Assembly (NCBI GenBank): GCA_010671905.1
Contig: JAAHII010000001.1
Location: 2,542,001 to 2,606,000, forward strand
Reading direction: 5' to 3'
Length of the DNA stretch: 64,000 nucleotides
Source of the DNA: Leptolyngbya sp. SIOISBB
Lineage (GTDB): Bacteria > Cyanobacteriota > Cyanobacteriia > Phormidesmidales > Phormidesmidaceae
This document shows, in pieces, positions 46,889-56,669 of the stretch. Below the pieces are notes generated by a model. The model was not told the origin of the DNA. It did no database searches and was given only the letters and a program-made list of their open reading frames with translations. Each line of letters opens with the position of its first letter. Position 1 is the first letter of the stretch. The position numbers and the translations under genes are program-made.

Positions 46889-47284
46889 TTAGTCGAACCA
46901 ATCATCAATATCGTTGGAGATGTGACGCATGGTGTCATCCACGTCATCGACAAAGTCTTCCACCGTATCGTCGACACCTGTGAAGGGCTCCCAAATCCTG
47001 AAATCGGTCACATCGTTGTACGTATCAGTGACATCGTCCACCACATCCTCGACGCCCTCCGTCACATCGCGGAAGGGGTCAATGTCTAAAAAGTCGCCAT
47101 CCAAAGCATCATCCACGTCTTCAATGAGGTCGATGGTGTCAAACAGGCTGGCCGTCTTTTGGAGTGGGCGATTGGCAGATGCTAACTGAGGGGTGATCGC
47201 GGCAGGGGTTGGTTGAGCAGACGAGATCGCCATTCCCACGACACTGATACTCAAGGCATACGCTAAACGATTGATAAGTCTCAT
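46889..47284 (-). CDS. secreted Asp-rich protein
   Basis: 131 residues. Signal peptide (to about residue 25), then a highly acidic chain of Asp-Val/Asp-Asp units: DLIEDVDDALDGDFLDIDP, VEDVVDDVTDTYNDVTDF, DDTVEDFVDDVDDTMRHI, ending DDWFD. There are no cysteines. Such spacing is compatible with calcium binding or an extended acidic coil. I recognise no family. Adjacent to the sulfatase pair. Confidence 0.75.
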   Translation of the reverse strand: MRLINRLAYALSISVVGMAISSAQPTPAAITPQLASANRPLQKTASLFDTIDLIEDVDDALDGDFLDIDPFRDVTEGVEDVVDDVTDTYNDVTDFRIWEPFTGVDDTVEDFVDDVDDTMRHISNDIDDWFD

Positions 47285-47339
47285 GGGCTTTCTTACAAGG
47301 GGACATTACTCAAACACAGTCGCCATGGCAACAGTCGAC

Positions 47340-48359
47340 TTAGCGAAAGTGAAATGAGTTGAGAAATCGATCAAGGTTATGGACTGACCGACTGCCAGCC
47401 ACCACGCCATACAGGCGATCGTCTACTAGGTAGAACTGCAACACGTAGGAGATGCCATTGTTGCCGGTAGTCAAGTATTCGCGTCCCGGATATCCCTGTA
47501 GCGTCGTGCGAGTACCCATTGCACTCAACGTCCCTGCATCTAAAGATTCCAAAATGGTTGTGGCGACGGTACTGAGCAGCGTATCAGCGTCATCCGTGAT
47601 GACGTCGGGGGGCACATCCACATAAGCAATCTGATACTTATCGTCCGTCGCCATCAGGTTATACATCGTGAACTGCCGCCAAACTAATGACTGACCCTGA
47701 TACTCAATTAGGTGGGGCGTCACGATCGGAGTCGCGGGGACATCAACGCTGAAATTACCCACCTCACTGACAAATGGTCGCCAGGGATCTGCGATATGAA
47801 ACGAGTTCACAAACTGGTAAACCTCACCCAAATCTGGGGCAGAGGCCATGACTACGTATAGTCGACGGTTGACCAGGTAGAACTGCACGTCAGAAAAGCG
47901 TCCCTCTGACAGGTGCAAATACTCTCTGCCTGGAATGTCATCCAGATAGATGAGTTCGCCCCGGTTGGCGATCGCTTGCCAATCCAGATCTTCGAGCAAA
48001 GGTTGCGTTTGCAGGCTGTCGATAACCGCCTCTTGCCCTCGGGCCAGCAGTGCTAGTGGAATGTCTGTGTACGCCACAGCAAAGGTGCTGTCATCTATCC
48101 GAGTCGCGGCGAGCTTCCACTCTAAAGTGCTTTCACCAACGCGGATGGTGCGTGTAGAAACGTCCGGATAGCTCGGCATCGCGACGGAAAACCCGCCCAT
48201 CTCAGAGACATAGGGATGATCGCCAGAATGCGATGCGATCGTTGGCGAGACCGGCAATGGTGCTGAGACTGCCTGCCTTTGAACAGCTGCTGGCATACCC
48301 ATACCTAGCATTAGGGCCAGGCTCAGGGAGGTGAGGTTGACGGGGTTAACCATGGGCAT
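47340..48359 (-). CDS. secreted protein with duplicated domain
   Basis: 339 residues with a signal peptide and two copies of one module. Copy A starts with PYVSEMGGFSVAMPSYP and has IPGREYLHLSEGRFSDVQFYLVNRRLYVV; copy B has PFVSEVGNFSVDVPATP and PGREYLTTGN then QFYLVDDRLYGVVAGS. Both end with a FxNSFH motif. Found as a single-domain protein in other cyanobacteria as far as I recall, of unknown role. Predicted periplasmic or outer-surface. Confidence 0.75.
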   Translation of the reverse strand: MPMVNPVNLTSLSLALMLGMGMPAAVQRQAVSAPLPVSPTIASHSGDHPYVSEMGGFSVAMPSYPDVSTRTIRVGESTLEWKLAATRIDDSTFAVAYTDIPLALLARGQEAVIDSLQTQPLLEDLDWQAIANRGELIYLDDIPGREYLHLSEGRFSDVQFYLVNRRLYVVMASAPDLGEVYQFVNSFHIADPWRPFVSEVGNFSVDVPATPIVTPHLIEYQGQSLVWRQFTMYNLMATDDKYQIAYVDVPPDVITDDADTLLSTVATTILESLDAGTLSAMGTRTTLQGYPGREYLTTGNNGISYVLQFYLVDDRLYGVVAGSRSVHNLDRFLNSFHFR

Positions 48360-48480
48360 AAACCATGAACGGCTCTGATGTCTGTGCAGTCAGTTTAGGT
48401 CAATTCCATCTCATCGCAAGTAGGTCGTCCCTGTTCTACGGCTGCATGATTTTGGCGCATCCATGGCAGCGCTGCCTGAA

Positions 48481-49443
48481 TTAGTTCAGGCTTTCTTGTA
48501 GGGCGCAATTGCTCGACTTAGCCAGATAGATGCCGCCCAAGATCACAACAAATCCGATGCCTGTTACCGGGCTGAGGGTTTCCGCAAAAATGAGCCAGCC
48601 GAGGAAGGCACTGACCAGAGGCTCTAACAGCAAGAAGAGCGCAATAAAGCTCGACGAAAACTTGGCCATGCAGTCAGCTAAAAGATTTTGCCCCATTCCC
48701 TCGGAAATGATGCCTAATCCCAGGACGGCTAAGAGACCAATGCCTGTGGTCGGCCACATGTGCCCTTCAGTGAGCCAAACAATCGGGCAGAGTAAGAGAC
48801 TGCCGATAGCACAGCGCCATAGCAAAATGGTGGTTGCTGAGAACCGCGTCCGCAGATGTTCTACGAGCAAAAAATAAACGGCTAAGAAGACGGCTGATAA
48901 CAAAGCATAGGCATCGCCGACCAGGGTATCCATCTCACCGATTTGGAGATCTTCTAACCCCAAGACCAAGGCTCCGCCGACCGCGATCGCGAGTCCCCCC
49001 ACAAAGCGCGCATCAAATCGTTTGCCGAGGACAAGCCAACTGCCCACGCTGGCAAAGATCGGGGTGAGGTTATTCAACAGCATCGATTTGGCGACGCTGG
49101 TATACATCAGTGAAATGGCCCAGAGTCCCAGGGTTGTGATCGAAGCGAGTCCCACGGCGACTAACAAGCCATATTGCTGGTAAGTCAAGGGTTCTGAAGG
49201 CGAAGGCACGCTTGCTTGATGACGCCCTTGAGTGATGAGTTGCCAACTGCCTCGGCCTAAGCCAAACACCAGCAAAAACACTAGCATCCGATTGAGCACA
49301 GTGGCGTTGGGGCCTAAATCAGTTTCGCTGAAGCGAATGAAAATGGGCGCCAAGGAGACAGCAATTAGAGCAATGCAAAGTGTGGCGATCGCTCTCAGAT
49401 CGGGGCTATTTGAGACGGGGGATGAGACCGATGACTGAGTCAT
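48481..49443 (-). CDS. EamA/DMT-family transporter
   Basis: 320 residues with ten helices arranged as two EamA halves: VSLAPIFIRFSETDLGP, IYTSV-like LMYTSVAKSMLLNNLTPIFA, and second half AYALLSAVFLAVYFLLVEHL, FIALFLLLEPLVSAFLGWLI. DMT exporters handle metabolites or amino acids; the substrate is unknown. The EamA fragment at 14020 is a different gene. Confidence 0.88.
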   Translation of the reverse strand: MTQSSVSSPVSNSPDLRAIATLCIALIAVSLAPIFIRFSETDLGPNATVLNRMLVFLLVFGLGRGSWQLITQGRHQASVPSPSEPLTYQQYGLLVAVGLASITTLGLWAISLMYTSVAKSMLLNNLTPIFASVGSWLVLGKRFDARFVGGLAIAVGGALVLGLEDLQIGEMDTLVGDAYALLSAVFLAVYFLLVEHLRTRFSATTILLWRCAIGSLLLCPIVWLTEGHMWPTTGIGLLAVLGLGIISEGMGQNLLADCMAKFSSSFIALFLLLEPLVSAFLGWLIFAETLSPVTGIGFVVILGGIYLAKSSNCALQESLN

Positions 49444-49615
49444 GGTGAGAACGAGTGACCAACTCCATCGTCAACCTTACACCAGCTGGTTGACTCCTGA
49501 TTTAGCGCTGAACGATCCTGGATTAGACTTAACCTGATGCCAAAGGTGAATGGCCGTTGGGCATCAGGCAAAACCACTATCTGGAGTTCTTGACGAGTGC
49601 CATCACCGGCCCGAC

Positions 49616-49891
49616 TTAACGATCACCCACCAGTTGTAATCCCAGCAACGCCCCTAAAATCACGGCATAAATCAGCATGGTTTTGAGCCAAGAACTGCGC
49701 TTGAGCCAAAACTTACCAACGACGCCCGTCAAAATAGCGGCCATCAGATAGCTAAACAATACCTGTCCAACAATCTCACCCGCTTCAAAAGAACTGGGGT
49801 AAAACGCCTGAGATAACGCGATCGCGGCGTGAACTATAAAGGGGGGAATGGCAATTACCAAGGCTTTGAGCCAAGGACCGGGTGATTTCAT
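49616..49891 (-). CDS. small three-helix membrane protein
   Basis: From ATG 49891 the product is 91 residues: KSPGPWLKALVIAIPPFIVH, a helix VLFSYLMAAILTGVVGKFW, then TMLIYAVILGALLGLQLVG. The longer open frame upstream overlaps the Aat-like gene, so its extra N-terminus is rejected. No family recognised. Confidence 0.65.
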   Translation of the reverse strand: MKSPGPWLKALVIAIPPFIVHAAIALSQAFYPSSFEAGEIVGQVLFSYLMAAILTGVVGKFWLKRSSWLKTMLIYAVILGALLGLQLVGDR

Positions 49892-50081
49892 CGGGGTATT
49901 CTCGGTTCGGGACAATGTCATATTTCCAAAGTGCCCCGCTGCCTTACCAATCTTGCGAACACATGGGAATCGCTGCCTCTCGCCGGTCAAGACGATCCGC
50001 GTCACATCTATGGTGATGGCAGAACCGTCAACGCCGAATCGAGATCGCCTTTCCCCTTGAGCCGTCAACTTGTTCAACCAC

Positions 50082-50867
50082 TCATTCTTCGGCTGCTGCT
50101 GGCTTGGTGATGGAATTGAGGATGGCGACACTGTCGAGCTGGTTGACTGCCCACGCTGGAGTAGGGCGATCGCGATGCTGTATCCACCGTTCTAAGAATG
50201 GCTGGCGGTGGATCACGTGAGCTCCAAGTTGGCATTTGTAAGGTAATTCCATTCCCAGATCCCAGAAGCCGAACCCGCTGCGGGCCAAGACTTGACCCAA
50301 CAGCGCTAGTTGCACCGAACCAGCCCCGTTTTGAGTGTGAAATCCTGCCAAGCTGGTATAGATTGCGCCCGTGCTATAGCCCACTTCGCCTGCTACCAGT
50401 TGAGTACCGTTGTAGATTTCAATTGAGTGGAGGGCAATGTTGCTTTGGGGATGTTGGTGTAACTGGATAAACGCCTCCCGGAGCGGCTTAATCAGCCAGG
50501 TGGTGGGGTGATGGTGGGTAATCGCCCTCAGGCATGCATAGAAATTTTGATTAATGGCCAACGTCAGCCCCTGAGCGTAGCGCTTGAGCTTCCGAGACAG
50601 ATGCAGGTTGGCAAAATCCAGCACACAGCGCTGGTGATGTGACTTGATGAGGAGAACCGGTAACTCGGCGATTTGCTCACCCATCGGCAGATAGCCCTGG
50701 TAGCAAACCGCCGCAACAAAGGCAGGGGTGAAATCGATCGCCGTGCAAAATTCTTGCTGCCGCTGAACCAGCAGCTGCGGGACTGCAGAGAGTTGGGAGC
50801 GATCGCGGATAAAGGGGTAATGTGCGTCTAGCCACTGAATAATGGCGCGCTCACGATTCTCTAGCAT
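50082..50867 (-). CDS. leucyl/phenylalanyl-tRNA-protein transferase-like (Aat-like) acyltransferase
   Basis: 261 residues. The family core is visible: NQNFYACLRAITHHHPTTWLI, EAFIQLHQ, EIYNGTQLVAGEVGYSTGAI, GAGSVQLALLGQVLARSGFGFWDLGM. Aat adds Leu or Phe to N-terminal Arg/Lys of proteins for N-end-rule decay by ClpAP. The first 90 residues diverge from canonical Aat, so altered activity is possible. Confidence 0.75.
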   Translation of the reverse strand: MLENRERAIIQWLDAHYPFIRDRSQLSAVPQLLVQRQQEFCTAIDFTPAFVAAVCYQGYLPMGEQIAELPVLLIKSHHQRCVLDFANLHLSRKLKRYAQGLTLAINQNFYACLRAITHHHPTTWLIKPLREAFIQLHQHPQSNIALHSIEIYNGTQLVAGEVGYSTGAIYTSLAGFHTQNGAGSVQLALLGQVLARSGFGFWDLGMELPYKCQLGAHVIHRQPFLERWIQHRDRPTPAWAVNQLDSVAILNSITKPAAAEE

Positions 50868-50901
50868 GGTGGATTATTCGAGAGCCCCCATCAGTGCTGA
50901 A

Positions 50902-52887
50902 TCAGGCTATCTGCTCAGCTTCTTGCCCACAAGTATATTTCGCCAAAATGGAAACTAACTCAGCGTGGTTGAGCGGTTTACTGAGATAACCTTGCATGCC
51001 CGCAGCCAAGCAGCGATCGCGATCTTGAGGCTGAGCCAACGCCGTCGTGGCCACAATCGGAATGCCTTGCCATTCCGGTTGTTGGCGGATTTGCTGAGTG
51101 ACATCCAAGCCACTGAGGCCCGGCAGTTGTATATCCATGAGCACGAGAGCTGGATTGTGTTCCTGCAACCAAGTCAGGGCCTCTTGGCCGTTGGCGCAGT
51201 GATGGACCCGGTAGCCCCAATGGGTCAACATATGCTGCAAGAGCAGGGCATTAATCGGGTTGTCTTCGACCACTAAGATGGGCCGCGTCGTTGAGGGGGC
51301 GGGGGGGGTCGGGGTCAAACTTTCCGAGAGCGTGGCATCTTGCACCGCATGGTGTTCGTCACGCGATGTGGCCGCGCGGCAGTTGATGGGTAAGTGCAAC
51401 GTGAATTCACTGCCTTCATGGGGACGCGACTTCACTGTGATATCGCCACCATGCAGTCGAATCAGTTTTTGGGTGAGGGCTAATCCTAAGCCAGTGCCCT
51501 CGTACTGCTTTGACAAGGGGTTTTCTAACTGTTGAAAGGGTTGAAATAGCGACGAAAGTTCATCTTCGGCAATGCCGATGCCCTCATCCCAAACCGTCAA
51601 CTGGACCTGCTCTGCCACGGGTCGCACGCGAATGCCGATCGCTTTCCCTTTGGGGGTGAACTTGATCGCATTGGACAACAAATTGAGCAGCATTTGCCGC
51701 ACGCGAATTTCATCGGCCGTCAACGTTGGCAAGTCCTCGGGGACCTCACACTGAATCCGGAGATTCTTCATGCCGGCCTGGGTTTCCACCATTTTGACCA
51801 CGTCATTGCACAGGGTCCCGAGGTGAACTTGAGAAATATTCAGATCCATCTGGCCGGCCTCTACCTTAGAGAGGTCAAGCACTTCATTGATTAAACTGAG
51901 CAAATGTTCGCCGCTTTGATAAATCTGGTCGACATACAGCTGCTGACGCTCATTCAAGTCGCCATATACCAGCTGGCTCAGCAGTTTGGAAAATCCCAGG
52001 ATAGACGTCATCGGCGTCCGCAACTCGTGGGACATATTGGCCAAAAACTCAGATTTCAATCGATTAGCCCGCGCTAGTTCCAAGTTTTTAGCGGCTAATT
52101 CTGCCTCGATCCGCTCTTGTTGAGTGATGTCTCGCAAAATGATGGAAATCGAGGTGATGTCTCGATCATTTTCGCCATAAACCGGGCTGATGGAAATGAA
52201 GGCGCTAAAGGAGGTGTCATCGTAGCGCTGGCAGACAACCTGTCCGCTCCAACCCGCGCCGTCAGCCTGATCTAACAGCCAATCGACTTGGTCAGGGTTG
52301 GGAAAAAACTTGGCAATATTGGTGCCCGTCAGTCGTGCTGCCGGCCAGTTAAACAGTCGCTGTGTGGCCAGATTGGCATACTGAATATTGCCTGACAGGT
52401 CAGTGATGATGGCGCTATCGTGGGCCGAGTCGAGCGCTTTAGAAAACATTTTGAGCTGGGCTTCAAAGCGTTTGCGCTCGGTGATATCGCGGCCAATGCC
52501 CAAGGCCCCCACTAAGCGCCCCGAACGATAGAGCAATCGCCCGTTGACTTCAATAAAGACGCGATCGCCACTTTTGGTCAGCACGGCAAATTCATAGTCC
52601 CGCAATTCGCCCGTTTTTAAGAGTCGAGCAAACACCTCAAACGTGCGCCCCCGATACTCTGGAGCCACAATCTCTAGATAGGAGTGCCCCACCACCTCAT
52701 CGTATTTGTCAGCCCCAATCAGTTTGAGACCATACGAATTGACAAAGGTGAATTTGCCCGTGAGATCAAGGGTGTAAACGATATCCGAAGCCGCTTCTAC
52801 ATAGGTTCGAAAGAGACTATCTGACTCAGAATTCAAAGTCTTGGCTCCTTTGTCAGAAGACATCGCTGGCGGGTTAGCGCTGGTCAT
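50902..52887 (-). CDS. hybrid sensor histidine kinase, two PAS domains and receiver
   Basis: 661 residues. PAS 1 (about 28-140, AASDIVYTLDLTGKF), PAS 2 (150-270, DSAIITDLSGNIQYANLATQ), a coiled linker, HisKA phospho-acceptor in FLANMSHELRTPMTSI (H near 290), ATPase motifs (NLLSNAIKFTPKG; DEGIGIAEDEL; GTGLGLALTQKL), and a C-terminal receiver with the Asp in ALVLMDIQLPGLSG (near residue 590). No membrane segments, so it is cytosolic. Hybrid kinases feed a phosphorelay; partners are not adjacent. Confidence 0.94.
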   Translation of the reverse strand: MTSANPPAMSSDKGAKTLNSESDSLFRTYVEAASDIVYTLDLTGKFTFVNSYGLKLIGADKYDEVVGHSYLEIVAPEYRGRTFEVFARLLKTGELRDYEFAVLTKSGDRVFIEVNGRLLYRSGRLVGALGIGRDITERKRFEAQLKMFSKALDSAHDSAIITDLSGNIQYANLATQRLFNWPAARLTGTNIAKFFPNPDQVDWLLDQADGAGWSGQVVCQRYDDTSFSAFISISPVYGENDRDITSISIILRDITQQERIEAELAAKNLELARANRLKSEFLANMSHELRTPMTSILGFSKLLSQLVYGDLNERQQLYVDQIYQSGEHLLSLINEVLDLSKVEAGQMDLNISQVHLGTLCNDVVKMVETQAGMKNLRIQCEVPEDLPTLTADEIRVRQMLLNLLSNAIKFTPKGKAIGIRVRPVAEQVQLTVWDEGIGIAEDELSSLFQPFQQLENPLSKQYEGTGLGLALTQKLIRLHGGDITVKSRPHEGSEFTLHLPINCRAATSRDEHHAVQDATLSESLTPTPPAPSTTRPILVVEDNPINALLLQHMLTHWGYRVHHCANGQEALTWLQEHNPALVLMDIQLPGLSGLDVTQQIRQQPEWQGIPIVATTALAQPQDRDRCLAAGMQGYLSKPLNHAELVSILAKYTCGQEAEQIA

Positions 52888-53233
52888 GGTGTAGGGGGTA
52901 TCCCAATTGCAAATCAGCAGTGTGTTGCCTCATATGGCTTTACCGAGCAGACTCACGAATAGGCAGGCTCTGACTGCCTAATTGAACCTTTCATCGCTGA
53001 CAGCCAGGAATCAGGGATATTTCGGAAAGAAGGCGGTCAAAATAGTCAGGAATCACTCTTGAGTGTATCGTTTTAGACTTATGCAAAAAAGTGACCTGGG
53101 TAAATACGCAAGAAAGTTAACGGATATGAAGTTTTGATGAGCTGAGCGATCGCGTTAAAAGGACGACCACAGCAGTATGAAAGTTCCTCACGATGGCTAA
53201 TTTAGTGTTTCTATTGCCGTTGCTTTCCTGGCT
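52888..53233. other. intergenic region, nothing recognised
   Basis: 346 bp between the hybrid kinase start and the 3' end of sdhB. No hairpin of note and no gene. The kinase promoter should lie here. Confidence 0.4.
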
Positions 53234-53971
53234 TCAAAAGAAGGCTTTGACATACTCGCGTCGCATACGCGCGATCGCATCAATCGAAATTCCTTGGGGA
53301 CACACGGCCTCACATTCTGCATGGTTAGAGCAATCGCCGAAATCTTCTGTCGCCATCTGTTCCGTCATGGCTTGGACGCGCTGTTGCCGCTCGACCTGTC
53401 CCTGCGGTAACAGAGACAAATGGGCAATTTTGGCGGCTGTAAACAGTGAGGCTGAGGCATTCGGACAAGCGGCCACACAGGCCCCACAACCGATACAGGT
53501 GGCATAGTCAAAGGCTAAATCAGCGTTTGCTTTAGGAATCGGCAGACTATTCGCTTCGGCGGCTGAGCCCGTTTTTACCGAGACATAACCGCCAGCGGCC
53601 ATGATGCGATCCAACGCCGAGCGATCGACCACTAAATCTTTGATCACAGGAAACGCTCGGGCCCGCCAGGGTTCAACCGTAATGATGTCGCCGTCTTGAA
53701 AGTGTCGCAGATAGAGCTGGCAAGTGGCTGTTTTCGTCTGAGAACCGTGAGCTTGTCCGTTGATCATCAGGCCACAGGAGCCACAAATGCCTTCTCGACA
53801 GTCGTGATCAAATTCGACGGGCAACTGGTCTTGAGCGATGAGCTGCTCATTCAGCACATCCAGCAGTTCGAGAAACGACATATCAGGATGAGCTTGCTCA
53901 ACGGTGTACTGGCAGAACTGTCCAGTGACATCAAGACTGGCCTGACGCCAAATTTTGAGGGTGAGTTTCAT
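53234..53971 (-). CDS. sdhB: succinate dehydrogenase/fumarate reductase iron-sulfur subunit
   Basis: 245 residues. The N-terminal plant-type ferredoxin domain has CREGICGSCGLM and the later Cys in TKTATCQLYL ([2Fe-2S]). The C-terminal domain has CIGCGACVAACPN and CEAVCPQGIS, ligands of the [4Fe-4S] and [3Fe-4S] clusters. It passes electrons from the flavoprotein SdhA to plastoquinone. sdhA is not adjacent, which is usual in cyanobacteria. ATG 53971. Confidence 0.93.
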   Translation of the reverse strand: MKLTLKIWRQASLDVTGQFCQYTVEQAHPDMSFLELLDVLNEQLIAQDQLPVEFDHDCREGICGSCGLMINGQAHGSQTKTATCQLYLRHFQDGDIITVEPWRARAFPVIKDLVVDRSALDRIMAAGGYVSVKTGSAAEANSLPIPKANADLAFDYATCIGCGACVAACPNASASLFTAAKIAHLSLLPQGQVERQQRVQAMTEQMATEDFGDCSNHAECEAVCPQGISIDAIARMRREYVKAFF

Positions 53972-54069
53972 GGCGCGAGTAAATGAGATAGCGCTTTTCT
54001 TTTAGTGTAGAAAGACAGCTGAAAATTACGAGGGGTTGCTGTCAAAACGTTGTGTTCTTAAGGCGTGAC

Positions 54070-54411
54070 ATGAATAATCGAGATGGCGTTCATGACTTCC
54101 TAGTCGTACGGCTACTGATCGTTTGTTTAGCGATCGCCGTCAGCGTACTCAGTTTTGCCTGGCCTGCCCATGCTCGCAGCTGCTATCACCGGGGCGGTCA
54201 CGACATTTGCTTAGAGCGGGTGCAGCGCAGTGCAAAGTATCATTGGCGCTATCGGGTTGAGGCAACTATCGATGGCCAACGGCAGCCCCTGACTCGGTAT
54301 GATTGCCGCGATCGCACCCACACTTTCCTCAAAGGACCGCAAAAGGGTCGACCGCAAAAGTTCACGTCAGCCGGTATTGGCGACAAACTCTGTCAGTTGG
54401 TTAACCGCTAG
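54070..54411 (+). CDS. small secreted cysteine-containing basic protein
   Basis: 113 residues. Residues 12-35 are a signal peptide (VCLAIAVSVLSFAWPAHA). The mature part has SCYHRGGHDICLERVQRS, two later cysteines (RYDCRDRT; DKLCQLV) and a basic linker GPQKGRPQK, so two disulfides are possible. Not recognised. Single gene between sdhB and fabG. Confidence 0.7.
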   Translation: MNNRDGVHDFLVVRLLIVCLAIAVSVLSFAWPAHARSCYHRGGHDICLERVQRSAKYHWRYRVEATIDGQRQPLTRYDCRDRTHTFLKGPQKGRPQKFTSAGIGDKLCQLVNR

Positions 54412-54463
54412 GGATGACCTGAATCAGGTTGATTCTGGTCCAGAGCCACAAGAGCGATCGGTC

Positions 54464-55210
<747 letters not shown>

Positions 55211-55334
55211 TTACTGGTCTCCTGTCGCAATTCCAACCAAAGGGTTATCTTACGCCATCCGGTTATCCTCCCGTGAAGAGATTCGGTTTTCTGCCACCCG
55301 CCTTTGAGGAGGCTTATTAACCTAGAAGAGTTGA

Positions 55335-55667
55335 ATGATGGTGCAAGACGTGGCGACCAAACAACAGTTTTCCAGCTTTGCCGAGTTGCTCACCCAGAGC
55401 GATCGCCCCGTGCTGGTTGATTTTTATGCCACTTGGTGTGGACCTTGCCAGATGATGGCCCCCATCCTAGAGCAAGTCAACGCTCAACTCCAAGGGCAGC
55501 TCAAGGTCGTCAAAATTGATACGGATCGCTACCCGCAACTGGCGTCTCAGTATCAGATCCATGCCTTGCCCACCTTGGTGCTATTCAAGCAAGGCCAACC
55601 CGCTCAGCGCATTGAAGGCGTTCGTACTGCTGAGCAATTGGTTCAGGATCTCAAGCCCTTACTCTAG
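55335..55667 (+). CDS. thioredoxin family protein
   Basis: 110 residues: VDFYATWCGPCQMMAPILEQ (active site WCGPC), LASQYQIHALPTLVLFKQG (cis-Pro loop), QRIEGVRTAEQLV. A classical thioredoxin fold, dithiol reductant. A second thioredoxin gene follows 195 bp downstream. ATG ATG start; first Met at 55335. Confidence 0.93.
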   Translation: MMVQDVATKQQFSSFAELLTQSDRPVLVDFYATWCGPCQMMAPILEQVNAQLQGQLKVVKIDTDRYPQLASQYQIHALPTLVLFKQGQPAQRIEGVRTAEQLVQDLKPLL

Positions 55668-55862
55668 TTTGCTTAAGGGTCTTCAAGATCTCAGTTTTAG
55701 ATTGTCTCCTGGCCGTATCTTCTCAACCTGTTGAGTTGCTGTCATCATGGGTGGTGCGATCGCCCAGGGAGTTATGTCTGAATGCAAAGCCATTCAAAGA
55801 ACGGACGCGACATTGGCTATGGTAGTATTTTGGTAATTAGGAAAGGTAAGGACATCTGAGGC

Positions 55863-56183
55863 ATGGCAGCCGTACAAGTATCTGATTCTTCCTTCAAGCA
55901 AGACGTGCTTGAGAGTGAAATTCCTGTTCTCGTTGATTTTTGGGCTCCCTGGTGTGGACCTTGCCGCATGGTTGCACCCGTTGTTGATGAGATTTCTGAG
56001 CAGTACGACGGTCAAGTCAAAGTCGTCAAGCTCAACACTGATGAAAATCCTAGCGTTGCTAGCCAGTACGGAATCCGCAGCATTCCTACCCTCATGATTT
56101 TCAAAGATGGTCAGCGAGTTGACATGGTTGTAGGTGCCGTGCCCAAGACAACACTGGCTAACACCCTTGAAAAGTATCTTTAA
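55863..56183 (+). CDS. trxA: m-type thioredoxin
   Basis: 106 residues matching the cyanobacterial m-type: [60 protein letters not shown]. The housekeeping thioredoxin reduced by ferredoxin-thioredoxin reductase, activating carbon-fixation enzymes. The preceding gene is a divergent paralogue, probably separately regulated. Confidence 0.95.
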   Translation: MAAVQVSDSSFKQDVLESEIPVLVDFWAPWCGPCRMVAPVVDEISEQYDGQVKVVKLNTDENPSVASQYGIRSIPTLMIFKDGQRVDMVVGAVPKTTLANTLEKYL

Positions 56184-56669
56184 GCCTTGAACGGATAGTC
56201 TCAAATCTTCCAGTGACTAACCCTGAGGTTCGATGTATGAATGGCACTGTAGCTTCAGGCGCAGTGTCATTTATGCGTTTAAAGGGTGCCTACAAATCCC
56301 CAAACTCCCTGCTGGCGAGGTTGCCTGTAGGAATGCGTGAGTTGTTCTCATCAGCTTCACGGAGTAGCAGCTCATTCGCTGCAAGCGTTCCTAAGGAGTA
56401 GGGTAGTCCTACACATTCCAGGCAATGAAGATCTTACTGATGATAGCTCGTAGCGATCAGGATACGTCTTCGCTATCAGCGAATTGCGGTAACTGATATC
56501 TGGTGTAGTTCTGAATCATCACCACATATCGATGGAGTGGGAGCCCGAGCGCACGTTTGCTGAGTTTTCTTGACTCAATGCCACACGAAAAGCTTTGAAT
56601 GCCTGGAGTTGGTGAGGCTTGGCGCTTCCTCTCAACCGCCTTCCTTAATCCAGCGGCAGAGTAGTGGTG
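56184..56669. other. intergenic region with strong RNA-like secondary structure
   Basis: No protein gene in 486 bp. Three hairpins lie in order: ATGAATGGCACTG (56237-56249) with CAGTGTCATTTAT (56262-56274), 13 pairs including two G-U; GCCTACA (56288-56294) with TGTAGG (56326-56331); GTAGG (56398-56402) with CCTAC (56408-56412). Such compensating G-U pairs suggest a small RNA or an RNA element downstream of trxA, but I recognise no named family. Confidence 0.3.

Noticed and set aside
49892-50131. 80-residue N-terminal extension of the small membrane protein
   Set aside because: It overlaps the Aat-like gene and is not hydrophobic or conserved in appearance; the ATG at 49891 starts right at the first helix.
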